Shown here one piece after another: positions 32,330 to 40,622 of a stretch of 64,000 nt of DNA (position 1 is its first letter; the number at the start of each line of letters is the position of its first letter). Position numbers and translations under genes: made by a program. The DNA lies in contig JAFDVW010000020.1 in NCBI GenBank assembly GCA_018268755.1, forward strand, positions 26,997-90,996, written 5' to 3'. The notes under the pieces were generated by a model. The model searched no databases. It saw nothing but the letters and a program-made list of their open reading frames with translations, and was not told the origin of the DNA. The stretch is from Acidobacteriota bacterium (GTDB taxonomy: Bacteria > Acidobacteriota > Terriglobia > Terriglobales > Acidobacteriaceae).

Positions 32330-33652
32330 ATGAAACTTCATCTGGCCCGGGCCATCGCTTTGCTGCTGTTTACTGTGTTCGCCACGCTTGCGTTTTCCCA
32401 GGGCGCTGCTTCCAGCAGTCTGCCGCACGCGCCCTCGGCCCCGGCCTTTGATGTGAAGGCCGCCACCGACGCCTACCTCGCCCAGGTGCCCGCCGCGCAA
32501 AGAGCGCGTTCCGACGCCTACTTCGAGGGTGGCTACTGGCTGCAACTGTGGGACTTCCTCATCACCCTGGCGATTTTGGGGGCCCTGCTGCGCTGGGGCA
32601 TCTCCGCCCGCATGCGCGATCTGGCGGAGCGCATCACCCGTTTCCGTCCCCTACAGGTGGCCATCTACGGGGTGCAGTTCATCCTGTTTGTGGCCGTGGT
32701 GCAGTTTCCCTGGGCGATTTATGAGGGTTTCGTGCGTGAGCACAAATATGGGCTTTCTAATCAGAGCTTCGGAGCTTGGTTCCGCGATCAGGCGGTGGGC
32801 CTCGGGATCACTCTTATTCTGGGGACGCTCTTCCTCATGCTGCTGTTTGGTTTGATGCGGCGCTTGGGGAAAAACTGGTGGATTTGGGGAGCGGCCGCCA
32901 CGCTGGCCTCTACCGCATTCCTGGTGCTGATCGCGCCCGTGTTTATCCTCCCCCTCTTCAATCAGTACCGTTCCTTGCAAGAGCCGGAGATCCGCCATGC
33001 CATTCTCAGTATGGCAAGGGCCAATGGCATTCCGGCCAACGATGTCTATGAATTCGACGCCTCGCGGCAGTCCAATCGCATCAGCGCCAACGTCAGCGGC
33101 CTCGGCCACACCATGCGCATCTCCCTGAACGACAATCTGCTCAAGCGCTGCTCACCGGGCGGGGTCATGGCCGTCATGGGCCACGAGATGGGCCACTATG
33201 TCATGAACCACATCTATAAGGGCCTGGTCATGAATGGGGTGTTGATGGTGCTGGCCTTTGCCTTTCTGAATTGGGGAATGCAGCGCTCGCTGGCGCGCTG
33301 GGGGGAGAAGTGGCGCATCCGCGACGTGCGTGATGTGGCCGTGGTCCCGCTCGTCGGCATCCTTCTGGTGTCCTACTTTTTTGTGCTGACTCCGGTGGAC
33401 AACACCATCACCCGGACTATGGAGTATGAAGCCGACATCTTTGGCCTGAACGCCAGCCAACAGCCCGATGGGGAAGCAGAGGTAGACCTGATGTTGGGCG
33501 AGTACCGCAAGCTGGATCCTTCGCCGCTGGAGGAGATGATTTTCTTCGACCATCCCAGCGGCCGCACCCGCATTACAGCCGCCATGCGCTGGAAGGCGGA
33601 GCACATGCCGGCTGGGCGGTCCCTGCCGGTCGCCGAAAATTCCACAAAATAG
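32330..33652 (+). CDS. M48 family Ste24-like zinc metalloprotease
   Basis: The protein has 440 residues and starts behind GCAGGAGA. A signal-like first helix is followed by about six further transmembrane segments. The zinc site HEMGH lies near residues 285-289 (VMAVMGHEMGHYVMNH), the third ligand Glu near 364 in MEYEADIFG, and the substrate-site region FDHPSGRTRI near the end. The FDASRQSNRISANVSGLG block is typical of CAAX-protease-type Ste24 homologues. In bacteria such enzymes probably act in membrane protein quality control. Confidence 0.9.
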   Translation: MKLHLARAIALLLFTVFATLAFSQGAASSSLPHAPSAPAFDVKAATDAYLAQVPAAQRARSDAYFEGGYWLQLWDFLITLAILGALLRWGISARMRDLAERITRFRPLQVAIYGVQFILFVAVVQFPWAIYEGFVREHKYGLSNQSFGAWFRDQAVGLGITLILGTLFLMLLFGLMRRLGKNWWIWGAAATLASTAFLVLIAPVFILPLFNQYRSLQEPEIRHAILSMARANGIPANDVYEFDASRQSNRISANVSGLGHTMRISLNDNLLKRCSPGGVMAVMGHEMGHYVMNHIYKGLVMNGVLMVLAFAFLNWGMQRSLARWGEKWRIRDVRDVAVVPLVGILLVSYFFVLTPVDNTITRTMEYEADIFGLNASQQPDGEAEVDLMLGEYRKLDPSPLEEMIFFDHPSGRTRITAAMRWKAEHMPAGRSLPVAENSTK

Positions 33653-33772
33653 ACAGTGCCCCCAGCCTGTGCAATTTACGTAACACAGATTTAATCTGCA
33701 ATTGATCTGCGCCTAACACTCCCCGAGTAGGGTGGGCTTCGCTCCTCAATCTCTCCCCTCGGAGGAACTTCC

Positions 33773-35056
33773 GTGAGTAAACTGCATCATTTTGCGGCAG
33801 CTGTTCTGCTGGCGCTGCCTGGTTCTGTGCCCCAGGGCCACGCCCAACAAATTCCACCCGGCGCCGGAAACGCCAATGCCATAGCTCTGAGCCAGAAATC
33901 TCCTGTGGTGCAGTCGGCTTACCAGTTTCTGATCAGCCAGGCACGCAGCCTGCAGAATCGGAAGCTGCGCAACCAGACACTCGATGCCATCAGCAACCCG
34001 CAGACCTGCGTGGAACATCGTTCGCGCGTTGATGCCAACAGGAAGAACGCCATTTTGCAGCAGTTGATCCAGGCCGGTCTGGTCGATACCAACGACGACA
34101 AGACCTTTCCCGGCGGCTTGCTGGCCGGCGTATTTCCACCCTTGGTGAACGATGGCGGCAAATGCCCGCACTTGCCGCAAGCCTTCTTTTCCGCGCCTGG
34201 CAGTGTCTACGGCGGACATCATTCCTACCCGGGCGGCCTGCCCGTGCATGAAGCCAATAACGACCTCTCGGATGTAAACCTGGCGGAGCAATACCGCTCC
34301 ATTTACGGCCAGTCGTTTCAGGGGCTGCCCTGGGTGCGTCCCGATGCCGCCGACCGCCAGACCTACGCTTCGTTCTTAATTGACCAAGACGTGATCGTGG
34401 GCGCGCCCATCTGGCACGACTGGGCGAAGAGCATCGTGTTTCAATGGAACGCGGACGGCTCGGAGTTCCCGGAGCTGAATTTCGGCGGCAACGGCGTCAC
34501 CGACTATAACGGCGCGCCAGGCAACTCGAAGACCGGCGGCCACCACATCATGAGCGTGGCCGAATCCATGAGCCGCGGCTTCAGCCCGGCGTTTGTCATC
34601 GCCCAGGCCAGCGCCCACTCCACCCCGACCTCGGGCAACGAATACAAAGTGGTGAACTGGCTGCGATCGGCGGCCATTCTGGCACAGATCGATCCCGTAC
34701 AGGCCGGATATCTCTCCATTGACAACCAGGGTAACTACCGTCTGCCCGCGCTGCGCAAGGTGGGTGACACGGACTTGAACGACACCAACGTCCTGGTCGA
34801 GTATGTCCTGCACAATCTTTCGGACGCCGACTATATCTACTCAGGGCCGGCGGTCACTGATGCACAGACCGTGCTGAAGGCGTTGGCGGCGCAATATGGC
34901 TACGATCCCGCGGATGTCTCCCGCTACAACAACTCCTATCGCAACCCGGCCCTGTCGTTCCTGACCGGAGAGCGCATCCTGATCATTTACAGCAATAGCG
35001 GTTTGGCGGGCGTGAAAGTTCAGCTCGATAAGTTGCGCAAGCTGGGCGTCATCTAA
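33773..35056 (+). CDS. Exported protein with HD-phosphohydrolase-like histidine pattern
   Basis: The protein has 427 residues. GTG start behind GGAGGAA; signal peptide about 1-24. The central region has GGHHSYPGGLPVHEAN (His149/150, His159), WHDWAKS (His215-Asp216), GGHHIMSVAES (His257/258) and SAHSTP (His282). The order and the YPGGLxxH signature resemble HD-domain phosphohydrolases of the YhaM type, which are normally cytoplasmic. Here it would act outside the cytoplasm. The C-terminal 120 residues are helical (AAQYGYDPADVSRYNNS). Substrate unknown; family assignment is mine. Confidence 0.6.
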   Translation: MSKLHHFAAAVLLALPGSVPQGHAQQIPPGAGNANAIALSQKSPVVQSAYQFLISQARSLQNRKLRNQTLDAISNPQTCVEHRSRVDANRKNAILQQLIQAGLVDTNDDKTFPGGLLAGVFPPLVNDGGKCPHLPQAFFSAPGSVYGGHHSYPGGLPVHEANNDLSDVNLAEQYRSIYGQSFQGLPWVRPDAADRQTYASFLIDQDVIVGAPIWHDWAKSIVFQWNADGSEFPELNFGGNGVTDYNGAPGNSKTGGHHIMSVAESMSRGFSPAFVIAQASAHSTPTSGNEYKVVNWLRSAAILAQIDPVQAGYLSIDNQGNYRLPALRKVGDTDLNDTNVLVEYVLHNLSDADYIYSGPAVTDAQTVLKALAAQYGYDPADVSRYNNSYRNPALSFLTGERILIIYSNSGLAGVKVQLDKLRKLGVI

Positions 35057-35242
35057 AAATCGTCCTTCCGCCCCGCGCCAGCCCAGGTGTGGGCGAATCC
35101 ACAGACCGAAAAAAAGCGGCTCGGATTCCGCCCACGCCCCCCGGCTAGGCAAAACTCTGCACCAAAGTAATTCTTTCCCGCCGACGCGCAATTCCTACGC
35201 AATGACAGGGAATTCAAGCTTTTATTTTCAATGGATTAAGGA

Positions 35243-35258
35243 TGGCACGGAGCATGCA
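35243..35258 (+). promoter_or_regulatory. Sigma54 (-24/-12) promoter candidate
   Basis: TGGCACGGAGCATGCA has GG and GC spaced by exactly 10 nt and departs from TGGCACG-N4-TTGCA at one position only. It points rightward into a region without a + strand gene for about 500 bp. Confidence 0.5.
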
Positions 35259-35289
35259 AAAGACAATAGCAGACGAAGTGGCGCGCAAC

Positions 35290-35339
35290 GGGGCGCTTCA
35301 GGAGAATAAACTTCGGCCAGAGGTTTTCCTGAACGCCCC
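35290..35339 (+). ncRNA. Possible small RNA: long hairpin downstream of sigma54 site
   Basis: GGGGCGCTTCAGGA (35290-35303) pairs with TCCTGAACGCCCC (35327-35339): 13 bp with one bulged C and a 23-nt loop. It would begin about 20 nt after the predicted sigma54 start. No matching RNA family is known to me. Confidence 0.3.
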
Positions 35340-35444
35340 TTGCATAAAAACATGAGAAACCCACTCGGGAACCTCCCCCAATCTTTCCGGGTGTAAGCCT
35401 CCCCCAAGTTTCTCTTCCCCCAAAAACTTAACTTCGACCCAAGC

Positions 35445-35672
35445 TCAGGCAAGAATGAGCTTGTCTGCAATGTCCAGCCCGGCCCGGCGCAGCAGGCCGG
35501 CCACGCTCGGCTCCTGCAGCCGGGAAGCATCAAATTCTACTTTCACAATTCTGTCTTTCTCATTGAAGTGGATGGCGCGAATACCGTAAACCTCGCGCGC
35601 CGCATCGAGCGCGCGCATCACCGGTTCGGTGGGTGTCGCGGCGTAGCGGTAGTGGACTTCCAGTTGTGTCAT
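35445..35672 (-). CDS. Small HMA/ferredoxin-fold-like protein without CxxC
   Basis: The protein has 75 residues with a predicted beta-alpha-beta-beta-alpha-beta order: LEVHYRY, TEPVMRALDAAREVYG, IRAIHFNEKDRIVKVEFD, and PSVAGLLRRAGLDI. This is the layout of heavy-metal-associated (HMA) domains, but the copper-binding CxxC in the first loop is absent (ATPTEP stands there). It is divergent from the sigma factor, 110 bp away, so it may belong to the same metal response. The function is inferred only from fold and place. Confidence 0.5.
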   Translation of the reverse strand: MTQLEVHYRYAATPTEPVMRALDAAREVYGIRAIHFNEKDRIVKVEFDASRLQEPSVAGLLRRAGLDIADKLILA

Positions 35673-35782
35673 GCCAGAATCGCCTCAGTCGTAAGAAGTG
35701 GAATGGGCGCCGCGGAGCGAGGGCGAATCCAACTCCCCGGTTGCGCCATCTAGAGTATACGTGGAAGAACGGAGTTGCTGGG

Positions 35783-36322
35783 ATGACAAAATCGGGTCGC
35801 CATCTTGCAAGTCCCGTACTGCAATTGCTGCAGGCGGAACGGCCGCGCTTTCTGGCCTTTCTGCGCGGACGGTTACGGGGAGAACCTCAGGATGCGGCGG
35901 AAGAAATTCTGCAGGATGTCCAGCTCAAGCTGTGGCTGCGCCCTCCGCTGCTTCGCGAGGCAACGAAGGTGGAGGCCTGGCTTTATCGCACGTTGCGCAA
36001 CGCTGCGACTGATTATTATCGCCGTGGCGCCACCTATGCCCAGGCACTCGAGGAATTCAGCCGGCAGCCCAGGCCGGCGGCCCCCGGCCATATCTGCCCG
36101 TGTGCTTCGCGGGAATTGGCCCAGCTGAAACCGGAATATTCGCAAGCCCTGCGGCGGCTCGAGATGGGCGACGACCGGGTGGAAGACTTCGCCCAAAGCC
36201 ATGGCCTGACTGCCAACAGCGCCTCGGTACGCCTGCATCGCGCCCGCAAAGCCCTGCGTCGGCGTATGGAACAGGCTTGTGCTGCCTGCGATGGCTGTTT
36301 TGATTGCACTTGCCCAGCCTAA
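35783..36322 (+). CDS. ECF sigma factor with cysteine-rich C-terminus (CorE/ECF44-like)
   Basis: The protein has 179 residues. Region sigma2 lies around 15-85 (RFLAFLRGRLRGEPQDAAEEILQDV, KVEAWLYRTLRNAATDYYRR) and sigma4 around 115-160 (RRLEMGDDRVEDFAQSHGLTANSASVRLHRARKAL). A CPC motif (Cys105, Cys107) lies in the linker, and the tail holds five cysteines (166, 169, 172, 175, 177). That arrangement is the hallmark of CorE-type sigma factors, which bind metal directly and need no anti-sigma. It sits immediately upstream of a copper-type ATPase. Start at 35783 gives the family N-terminus. Confidence 0.82.
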   Translation: MTKSGRHLASPVLQLLQAERPRFLAFLRGRLRGEPQDAAEEILQDVQLKLWLRPPLLREATKVEAWLYRTLRNAATDYYRRGATYAQALEEFSRQPRPAAPGHICPCASRELAQLKPEYSQALRRLEMGDDRVEDFAQSHGLTANSASVRLHRARKALRRRMEQACAACDGCFDCTCPA

Positions 36323-36356
36323 GGTCTTCCGGATTTCGATATTTCGCGTCCGAGGT

Positions 36357-36381
36357 GTAAGGTTTTGAAGTCTCCTCCGTC
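36357..36381 (+). promoter_or_regulatory. Candidate ECF-type promoter of the P-type ATPase
   Basis: GTAAGG (36357-36362) and CGTC (36378-36381) are spaced 15 nt, 57 nt before the ATPase start. ECF promoters often have a GTAAC/GGAAC-like -35 and a CGTC-like -10, so this fits control by the upstream sigma factor. Match is short. Confidence 0.35.
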
Positions 36382-36438
36382 AGCCTTTAAGAAGGCCCGA
36401 AACAAGTGGCCCGACCCCAACGGAGGAACGATAAAGCC

Positions 36439-38946
36439 ATGCCGACCAACCTCGGACACGATCCGGCTTCCCCTACGCCAACCCCTTTAGCCATCGATCC
36501 TGTTTGCGGAATGAGCGTGAATCCGGCCACTGCTCGGTTTCAGGGTGAGCATGCCGGAAAGAGCTATTACTTCTGCTGCAACGGATGCCTGGGAAAGTTT
36601 CAGGCGGAGCCGGATAAATATCTCAAACCAAAGCCTAATGCCGGCCTGATCACTCTAGGAATGGCCCCGGCCAAGGCGGCGCCGAACCAGGCCCCGGCGG
36701 AGTCTTCCCATATCTCGGCCAGAACGCACGCCTCGGTCGCCTACGTCTGCCCGATGTGTCCCGAGGTGAGAGAGACCCATCCCGTGCCATGCCCGAAATG
36801 CGGCATGGCATTGGAGCCGGAGACCCCGTTCGTCCGCACCACGGTGGAATACACCTGCCCCATGCATCCCGAGATCGTGCGTAGCGGACCGGGAAGCTGT
36901 CCCATCTGCGGCATGGCCCTCGAACCGCGCACCGTGACCGCGAAGGAAGAAGAGAACCCCGAGCTCCGCGACATGACTCGCCGCTTCTGGGTCGGCGTGG
37001 TTCTGACTACGCCCCTGCTCGCCCTGGCCATGGGACACATGCTGCCGGGCATGCCGGGGCACGCTGTGCCCGCAAAGTGGCTGGCCTGGGCGCAGTTTGT
37101 GCTGGCGACCCCCGTGGTGCTGTGGGCCGGGGCGCCCTTCTTTCAGCGGGGATGGGCCTCGATCGTAAACCGCTCCACCAACATGTTCACCTTGATCGCC
37201 CTGGGCACTGGTGTGGCCTATCTCTACAGTCTGGTGGCGACATTCGCGCCGGGGATTTTTCCCGAGACTTTCCACGAGAGGAATGGCGCTCCATCTTTGT
37301 ACTACGAGGCGGCCGCCGCCATTACGACTCTGGTCTTGCTCGGGCAAGTCCTCGAACTGCGTGCGCGCAGCCGTACCAGCGCCGCCATCCGGGCCCTGCT
37401 CGATCTGGCGCCTAAAACCGCCCGTCTGGTGCGGGAGGGAAGCGAAGACGATGTTCCTCTCGAGCAGGTGAAAGCGGGCGACCGCTTGCGGGTCCGCCCG
37501 GGAGAGAAGATTCCCGTGGATGGCGTGTTGCTGGAGGGCAGCAGCGTGATTGACGAATCCATGGTCACCGGGGAATCCATGCCGGTGGGGAAGACGGCGG
37601 GAAGCAAGCTCATTGGCGCGACCGTCAACGGCACGGGCTCCTTTGTCATGCGGGCGGAACACGTGGGCAGCGAGACCCTGCTGGCCCGCATTGTGCAGCT
37701 GGTAAGCCAGGCACAGCGCAGCCGCGCCCCCATCCAGCGCCTGGCCGACCGCGTCGCTGGGTGGTTTGTGCCCGCGGTCATTGCCATCGCGGGTGTGACG
37801 TTTGCGGTGTGGAGTCTTGCCGGGCCGCAGCCGCGCCTGGCGCATGCCCTGGTCAATGCCGTGGCCGTCCTCATCATCGCCTGCCCATGCGCTTTGGGGC
37901 TGGCCACGCCTATGGCCATCATGGTCGGCACGGGACGCGGCGCGCATGCCGGTGTGCTCATCAAAAACGCCGAGGCCCTGGAACTTTTCGAGAAGGTCGA
38001 CACCCTGGTGATCGACAAGACCGGCACGCTTACGGAAGGGAAGCCGCGCGTGGTTTCCCTTCAACCGACGGAAGGCAATTCGGAAGCATCGCTGCTCACG
38101 CTGGTCGCCGCTGTGGAGAAAGCCAGCGAACATCCCCTGGGAGCGGCCATCGTGGCCGCTGCTAAGGAGCGGCAGTTGCCGCTTCCCGAGGTGCGGGAAT
38201 TTCATTCCTTCACCGGAAAGGGCGTGCAGGGCGAGGTCGATGGCAAGCGCGTGTTGGCCGGCAACCGCGCCTGGCTGGTCGAGAACAAAATCGAACTGGG
38301 CAACCTGGTGCCGCAAGCCGAAGCGCTGCCCGAGCAAACTGTGATCTTCGCGGCCATCGATGGGAGCGCTGTCGGGCTCATCGGCATTGCCGACCCGCTA
38401 AAGGCTTCCACCCCACAAGCCCTGCGCGACCTGCAATCCGACGGAGTTGAGATTGTCATGCTCACCGGTGACAGCCGGGCGACCGCACAGGTCCTGGCAC
38501 AGCAATTGGGTATTGGGAAGTTTGAAGCCGAAGTGCTGCCGGAACGAAAATCTGAAGTGATCCAGCAATTACAGAAAAGCGGGCGGGTGGTGGCCATGGC
38601 GGGCGACGGCATCAACGATGCCCCGGCGCTGGCCCAGGCGGATGTCGGCATCGCCATGGGCACCGGCACCGATATCGCCATGGAGAGCGGCGGCGTCACT
38701 CTGGTTAAAGGAGACCTTGCCGGAATTGTGCGCGCCCGCAAACTGAGCCGCGCCACCATGCGCAACATCCGGCAAAACTTGTTCTTTGCGTTTATCTACA
38801 ACTCGCTGGGAGTGCCCATTGCCGCGGGCGTGCTGTATCCAGTTTTCGGGTGGCTGCTCAGCCCCATCCTGGCGGCGGCGGCCATGAGCTTCAGTTCGGT
38901 TTCGGTGATTACGAATTCCCTGCGGCTGAAGCAGGTGAAATTGTAG
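36439..38946 (+). CDS. Heavy-metal (copper-type) P1B ATPase with YHS and Cys-rich N-terminal domains
   Basis: The protein has 835 residues and starts behind CGGAGGAA. A YHS domain at the N-terminus (IDPVCGMSV, YYFCCNGCLGKF) is followed by two metal-binding motifs (YVCPMCPEV/CPKCGMALEP and YTCPMHPEI/CPICGMALEP), with no CxxC-type HMA domain. Then come eight membrane segments, the actuator motif MVTGESMPVG, the ion-path motif ACPCALGLATP, DKTGTLTEGKP (Asp near 525), SEHPLG and GDGINDAPALAQADVGIAMGTG. CPC points to Cu+/Ag+ export. It follows the CorE-like sigma gene by 116 bp. Confidence 0.93.
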   Translation: MPTNLGHDPASPTPTPLAIDPVCGMSVNPATARFQGEHAGKSYYFCCNGCLGKFQAEPDKYLKPKPNAGLITLGMAPAKAAPNQAPAESSHISARTHASVAYVCPMCPEVRETHPVPCPKCGMALEPETPFVRTTVEYTCPMHPEIVRSGPGSCPICGMALEPRTVTAKEEENPELRDMTRRFWVGVVLTTPLLALAMGHMLPGMPGHAVPAKWLAWAQFVLATPVVLWAGAPFFQRGWASIVNRSTNMFTLIALGTGVAYLYSLVATFAPGIFPETFHERNGAPSLYYEAAAAITTLVLLGQVLELRARSRTSAAIRALLDLAPKTARLVREGSEDDVPLEQVKAGDRLRVRPGEKIPVDGVLLEGSSVIDESMVTGESMPVGKTAGSKLIGATVNGTGSFVMRAEHVGSETLLARIVQLVSQAQRSRAPIQRLADRVAGWFVPAVIAIAGVTFAVWSLAGPQPRLAHALVNAVAVLIIACPCALGLATPMAIMVGTGRGAHAGVLIKNAEALELFEKVDTLVIDKTGTLTEGKPRVVSLQPTEGNSEASLLTLVAAVEKASEHPLGAAIVAAAKERQLPLPEVREFHSFTGKGVQGEVDGKRVLAGNRAWLVENKIELGNLVPQAEALPEQTVIFAAIDGSAVGLIGIADPLKASTPQALRDLQSDGVEIVMLTGDSRATAQVLAQQLGIGKFEAEVLPERKSEVIQQLQKSGRVVAMAGDGINDAPALAQADVGIAMGTGTDIAMESGGVTLVKGDLAGIVRARKLSRATMRNIRQNLFFAFIYNSLGVPIAAGVLYPVFGWLLSPILAAAAMSFSSVSVITNSLRLKQVKL

Positions 38947-38958
38947 GCGAAGATCGTG

Positions 38959-39384
38959 TTATGGCGTTCGTACACGCTGGGCCACTGCCGGGCCCAAACG
39001 CCGAAAGTGCTCCACATTCCAGGTGTAGATTGTGGCAGTGTTGCTCTTCAAGGCGCAGTGCGCGAGCAAGGCATCGTAAATGGTCCCGCCCGTGATGCCT
39101 TCCATCGCGGCAGAGGAGATGGCCCCATAGTAGTCCTGCTCGTCCAGCGTTACGACGGCCATACGTTTTCGTATCTCGTCGAGGAGCAGCAATGCTGCTT
39201 CGCACTCTACCCGGTGTCTTCCGGGCAGGCGGGTCAGTGTGGCATAGACTTCCGCAAGAGAATGTGCGGCACACCCGGCGTGGTGTTTGTCCGCTTTCAG
39301 ATAGGCGGCCAGACTGGCTTCGTGATGAACATGCTGGGCGAGGACTGCGGCCACCAGCACGGAGGTGTCAAAAAAATACTTCAC
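38959..39384 (-). CDS. vapC: PIN-domain toxin, VapC family
   Basis: The protein has 141 residues. The PIN acidic residues are in YFFDTSVLVAAV (Asp6), HSLAEVYATLTRLPG (Glu) and GITGGTIYDALLAHCA (Asp), with TWNVEHFRRLG near the end: a complete active site for a Mg2+-dependent ribonuclease. Start is GTG. Its 5' end overlaps the antitoxin gene by 4 nt, the usual type II toxin-antitoxin layout. Confidence 0.9.
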   Translation of the reverse strand: MKYFFDTSVLVAAVLAQHVHHEASLAAYLKADKHHAGCAAHSLAEVYATLTRLPGRHRVECEAALLLLDEIRKRMAVVTLDEQDYYGAISSAAMEGITGGTIYDALLAHCALKSNTATIYTWNVEHFRRLGPAVAQRVRTP

Positions 39385-39656
39385 CCATTTCTCCGAAAGC
39401 CTTTACGGCCCCGTTCTTCCCGGACCCTTTGAAGGGTGTCTTGCACGACTTCCTCACGCAGCGGGGTCCCCGAATCAAATACCCAGGCCCCGCGCTTCTT
39501 GCGCAGCCTTCCATTGCCTCGGGCCGGCCGCAAGATCAACCCGTCCGCGGAGCTTTCCAGTTCCAGCGAATCCCCAGGAGCGATCTGAAGTTCGTCCCGG
39601 ATAGGCTTGGGCAGCACTACCCGTCCGGCTCGGTCCAAAGTGATTTTGGTAATCAT
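39381..39656 (-). CDS. vapB: AbrB/MazE-type antitoxin partner of VapC
   Basis: The protein has 91 residues. An N-terminal SpoVT/AbrB swapped-hairpin DNA-binding domain (ITLDRAGRVVLPKPIRDELQIAPGDSLELE) precedes a basic, helical tail (RLRKKRGAW, LQRVREERGRKGF) that would wrap the toxin. It should neutralise VapC and repress the pair. GC content and codon style match the neighbours. Confidence 0.88.
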   Translation of the reverse strand: MITKITLDRAGRVVLPKPIRDELQIAPGDSLELESSADGLILRPARGNGRLRKKRGAWVFDSGTPLREEVVQDTLQRVREERGRKGFRRNG

Positions 39657-39796
39657 AATGGTATTTTACCATCTTGATTGGTAGCGCCTTTGGCACAATC
39701 ATCCATGCTCCTTCCGGCACCATCCCAGCAATTGACACACCCTCCCCACTGCCCAACAATAGGGCAGGCACGCAAACAATCGATTGGAGGAAGGTC

Positions 39797-40615
39797 ATGT
39801 CGGACGAGGCCCCCACAGTAGTCCCATCCGGGTCGGAGAGTAGCGCGGGGAAGTGGCTCCTGCTCATCCTGGCCCTGGTGTACGTTGCCGGATCGCTTTA
39901 TCTCATCTTTACCCTGCGCAGTCAGTTGCAGGAACTGGGCAAGCAACAAACCGCCAGCCAGGCGCAGATCGCCGAACTCGGCAAGCGCATGCAGTCGGCC
40001 GAAGCCGACGATGAAACGCTCGCCCGCCAGCTGGGTATGACCAAGAAGGAATTGGCCGACCGCGCCGGCGAATTGCGCCGCCAGCAGCAGGCCGCGGAAG
40101 CCCGTCTCGCCGAAGAACAGAAACAGCAGATCAGCGCCGTGAGCGGCCAAGTGGAGGGTGTGAAGTCGGATGTGACCGGCGTGAAAAGCGACGTCGCCAC
40201 CACCCGGGCCGATCTGGAAGCCACCAAAGCCAAACTCACCAGCACCATCGGCGACCTGGGCATGCAGAGTGGCTTGATCGCCAATACCCGGGCGGACCTG
40301 GAAGTCCTCAAGCACAAAGGGGACCGCAATTACTATGAATTCACCCTGGTCAAAGGCGCCAAGCCGCAGCCGGTTTCGACGGTGAGCCTGCAGCTGAAGA
40401 AGACCGACCAGAAGAAAGGCAAGTTCACCCTCAACGTCACTTCCGATGACAAAACCATCGAGAAGAAGGACCGCAACATTTCCGAGCCTATCCAGTTCTA
40501 CTCGGGACGGGATCACCTGTTGTATGAGCTGGTGGTCTGGACGGTTGACAAGAACAAAGCGACCGGCTACCTGAGCACGCCCAAGGGTGCGCCGCAGCCG
40601 GTAACGGCCAACTAG
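39797..40615 (+). CDS. Membrane-anchored coiled-coil protein
   Basis: The protein has 272 residues and starts behind GGAGGAAGG. A short N-terminus, one transmembrane helix (about 19-40: WLLLILALVYVAGSLYLIF) and a long coiled coil (45-165) rich in Gln, Ala and Glu, with heptad-like repeats GVKSDVTGVKSDVATTRADLEATKA. The C-terminal ~100 residues form a beta domain (YYEFTLVKGAKPQPVSTVSLQLKKT, FYSGRDHLLYELVVW). It probably reaches into the periplasm. No function known. It lies 8 nt before the YetF-like gene, so co-transcription is likely. Confidence 0.65.
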   Translation: MSDEAPTVVPSGSESSAGKWLLLILALVYVAGSLYLIFTLRSQLQELGKQQTASQAQIAELGKRMQSAEADDETLARQLGMTKKELADRAGELRRQQQAAEARLAEEQKQQISAVSGQVEGVKSDVTGVKSDVATTRADLEATKAKLTSTIGDLGMQSGLIANTRADLEVLKHKGDRNYYEFTLVKGAKPQPVSTVSLQLKKTDQKKGKFTLNVTSDDKTIEKKDRNISEPIQFYSGRDHLLYELVVWTVDKNKATGYLSTPKGAPQPVTAN

Positions 40616-40622
40616 GCGGCCG

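Larger units (their letters stand above)
35057..35444. other. Gene-free 388-bp region with sigma54 site and long hairpin
   Basis: No credible reading frame is present on either strand. It contains a sigma54-type promoter (35243-35258) and a long imperfect hairpin (35290-35339), followed by a purine/pyrimidine-biased stretch with CTCCCCC repeats (about 35375-35425). A small regulatory RNA is possible. Confidence 0.35.

Noticed and set aside
36655..38337. 560-residue minus-strand frame opposite the copper ATPase
   Set aside because: Antisense to conserved ATPase motifs; no recognisable domain.
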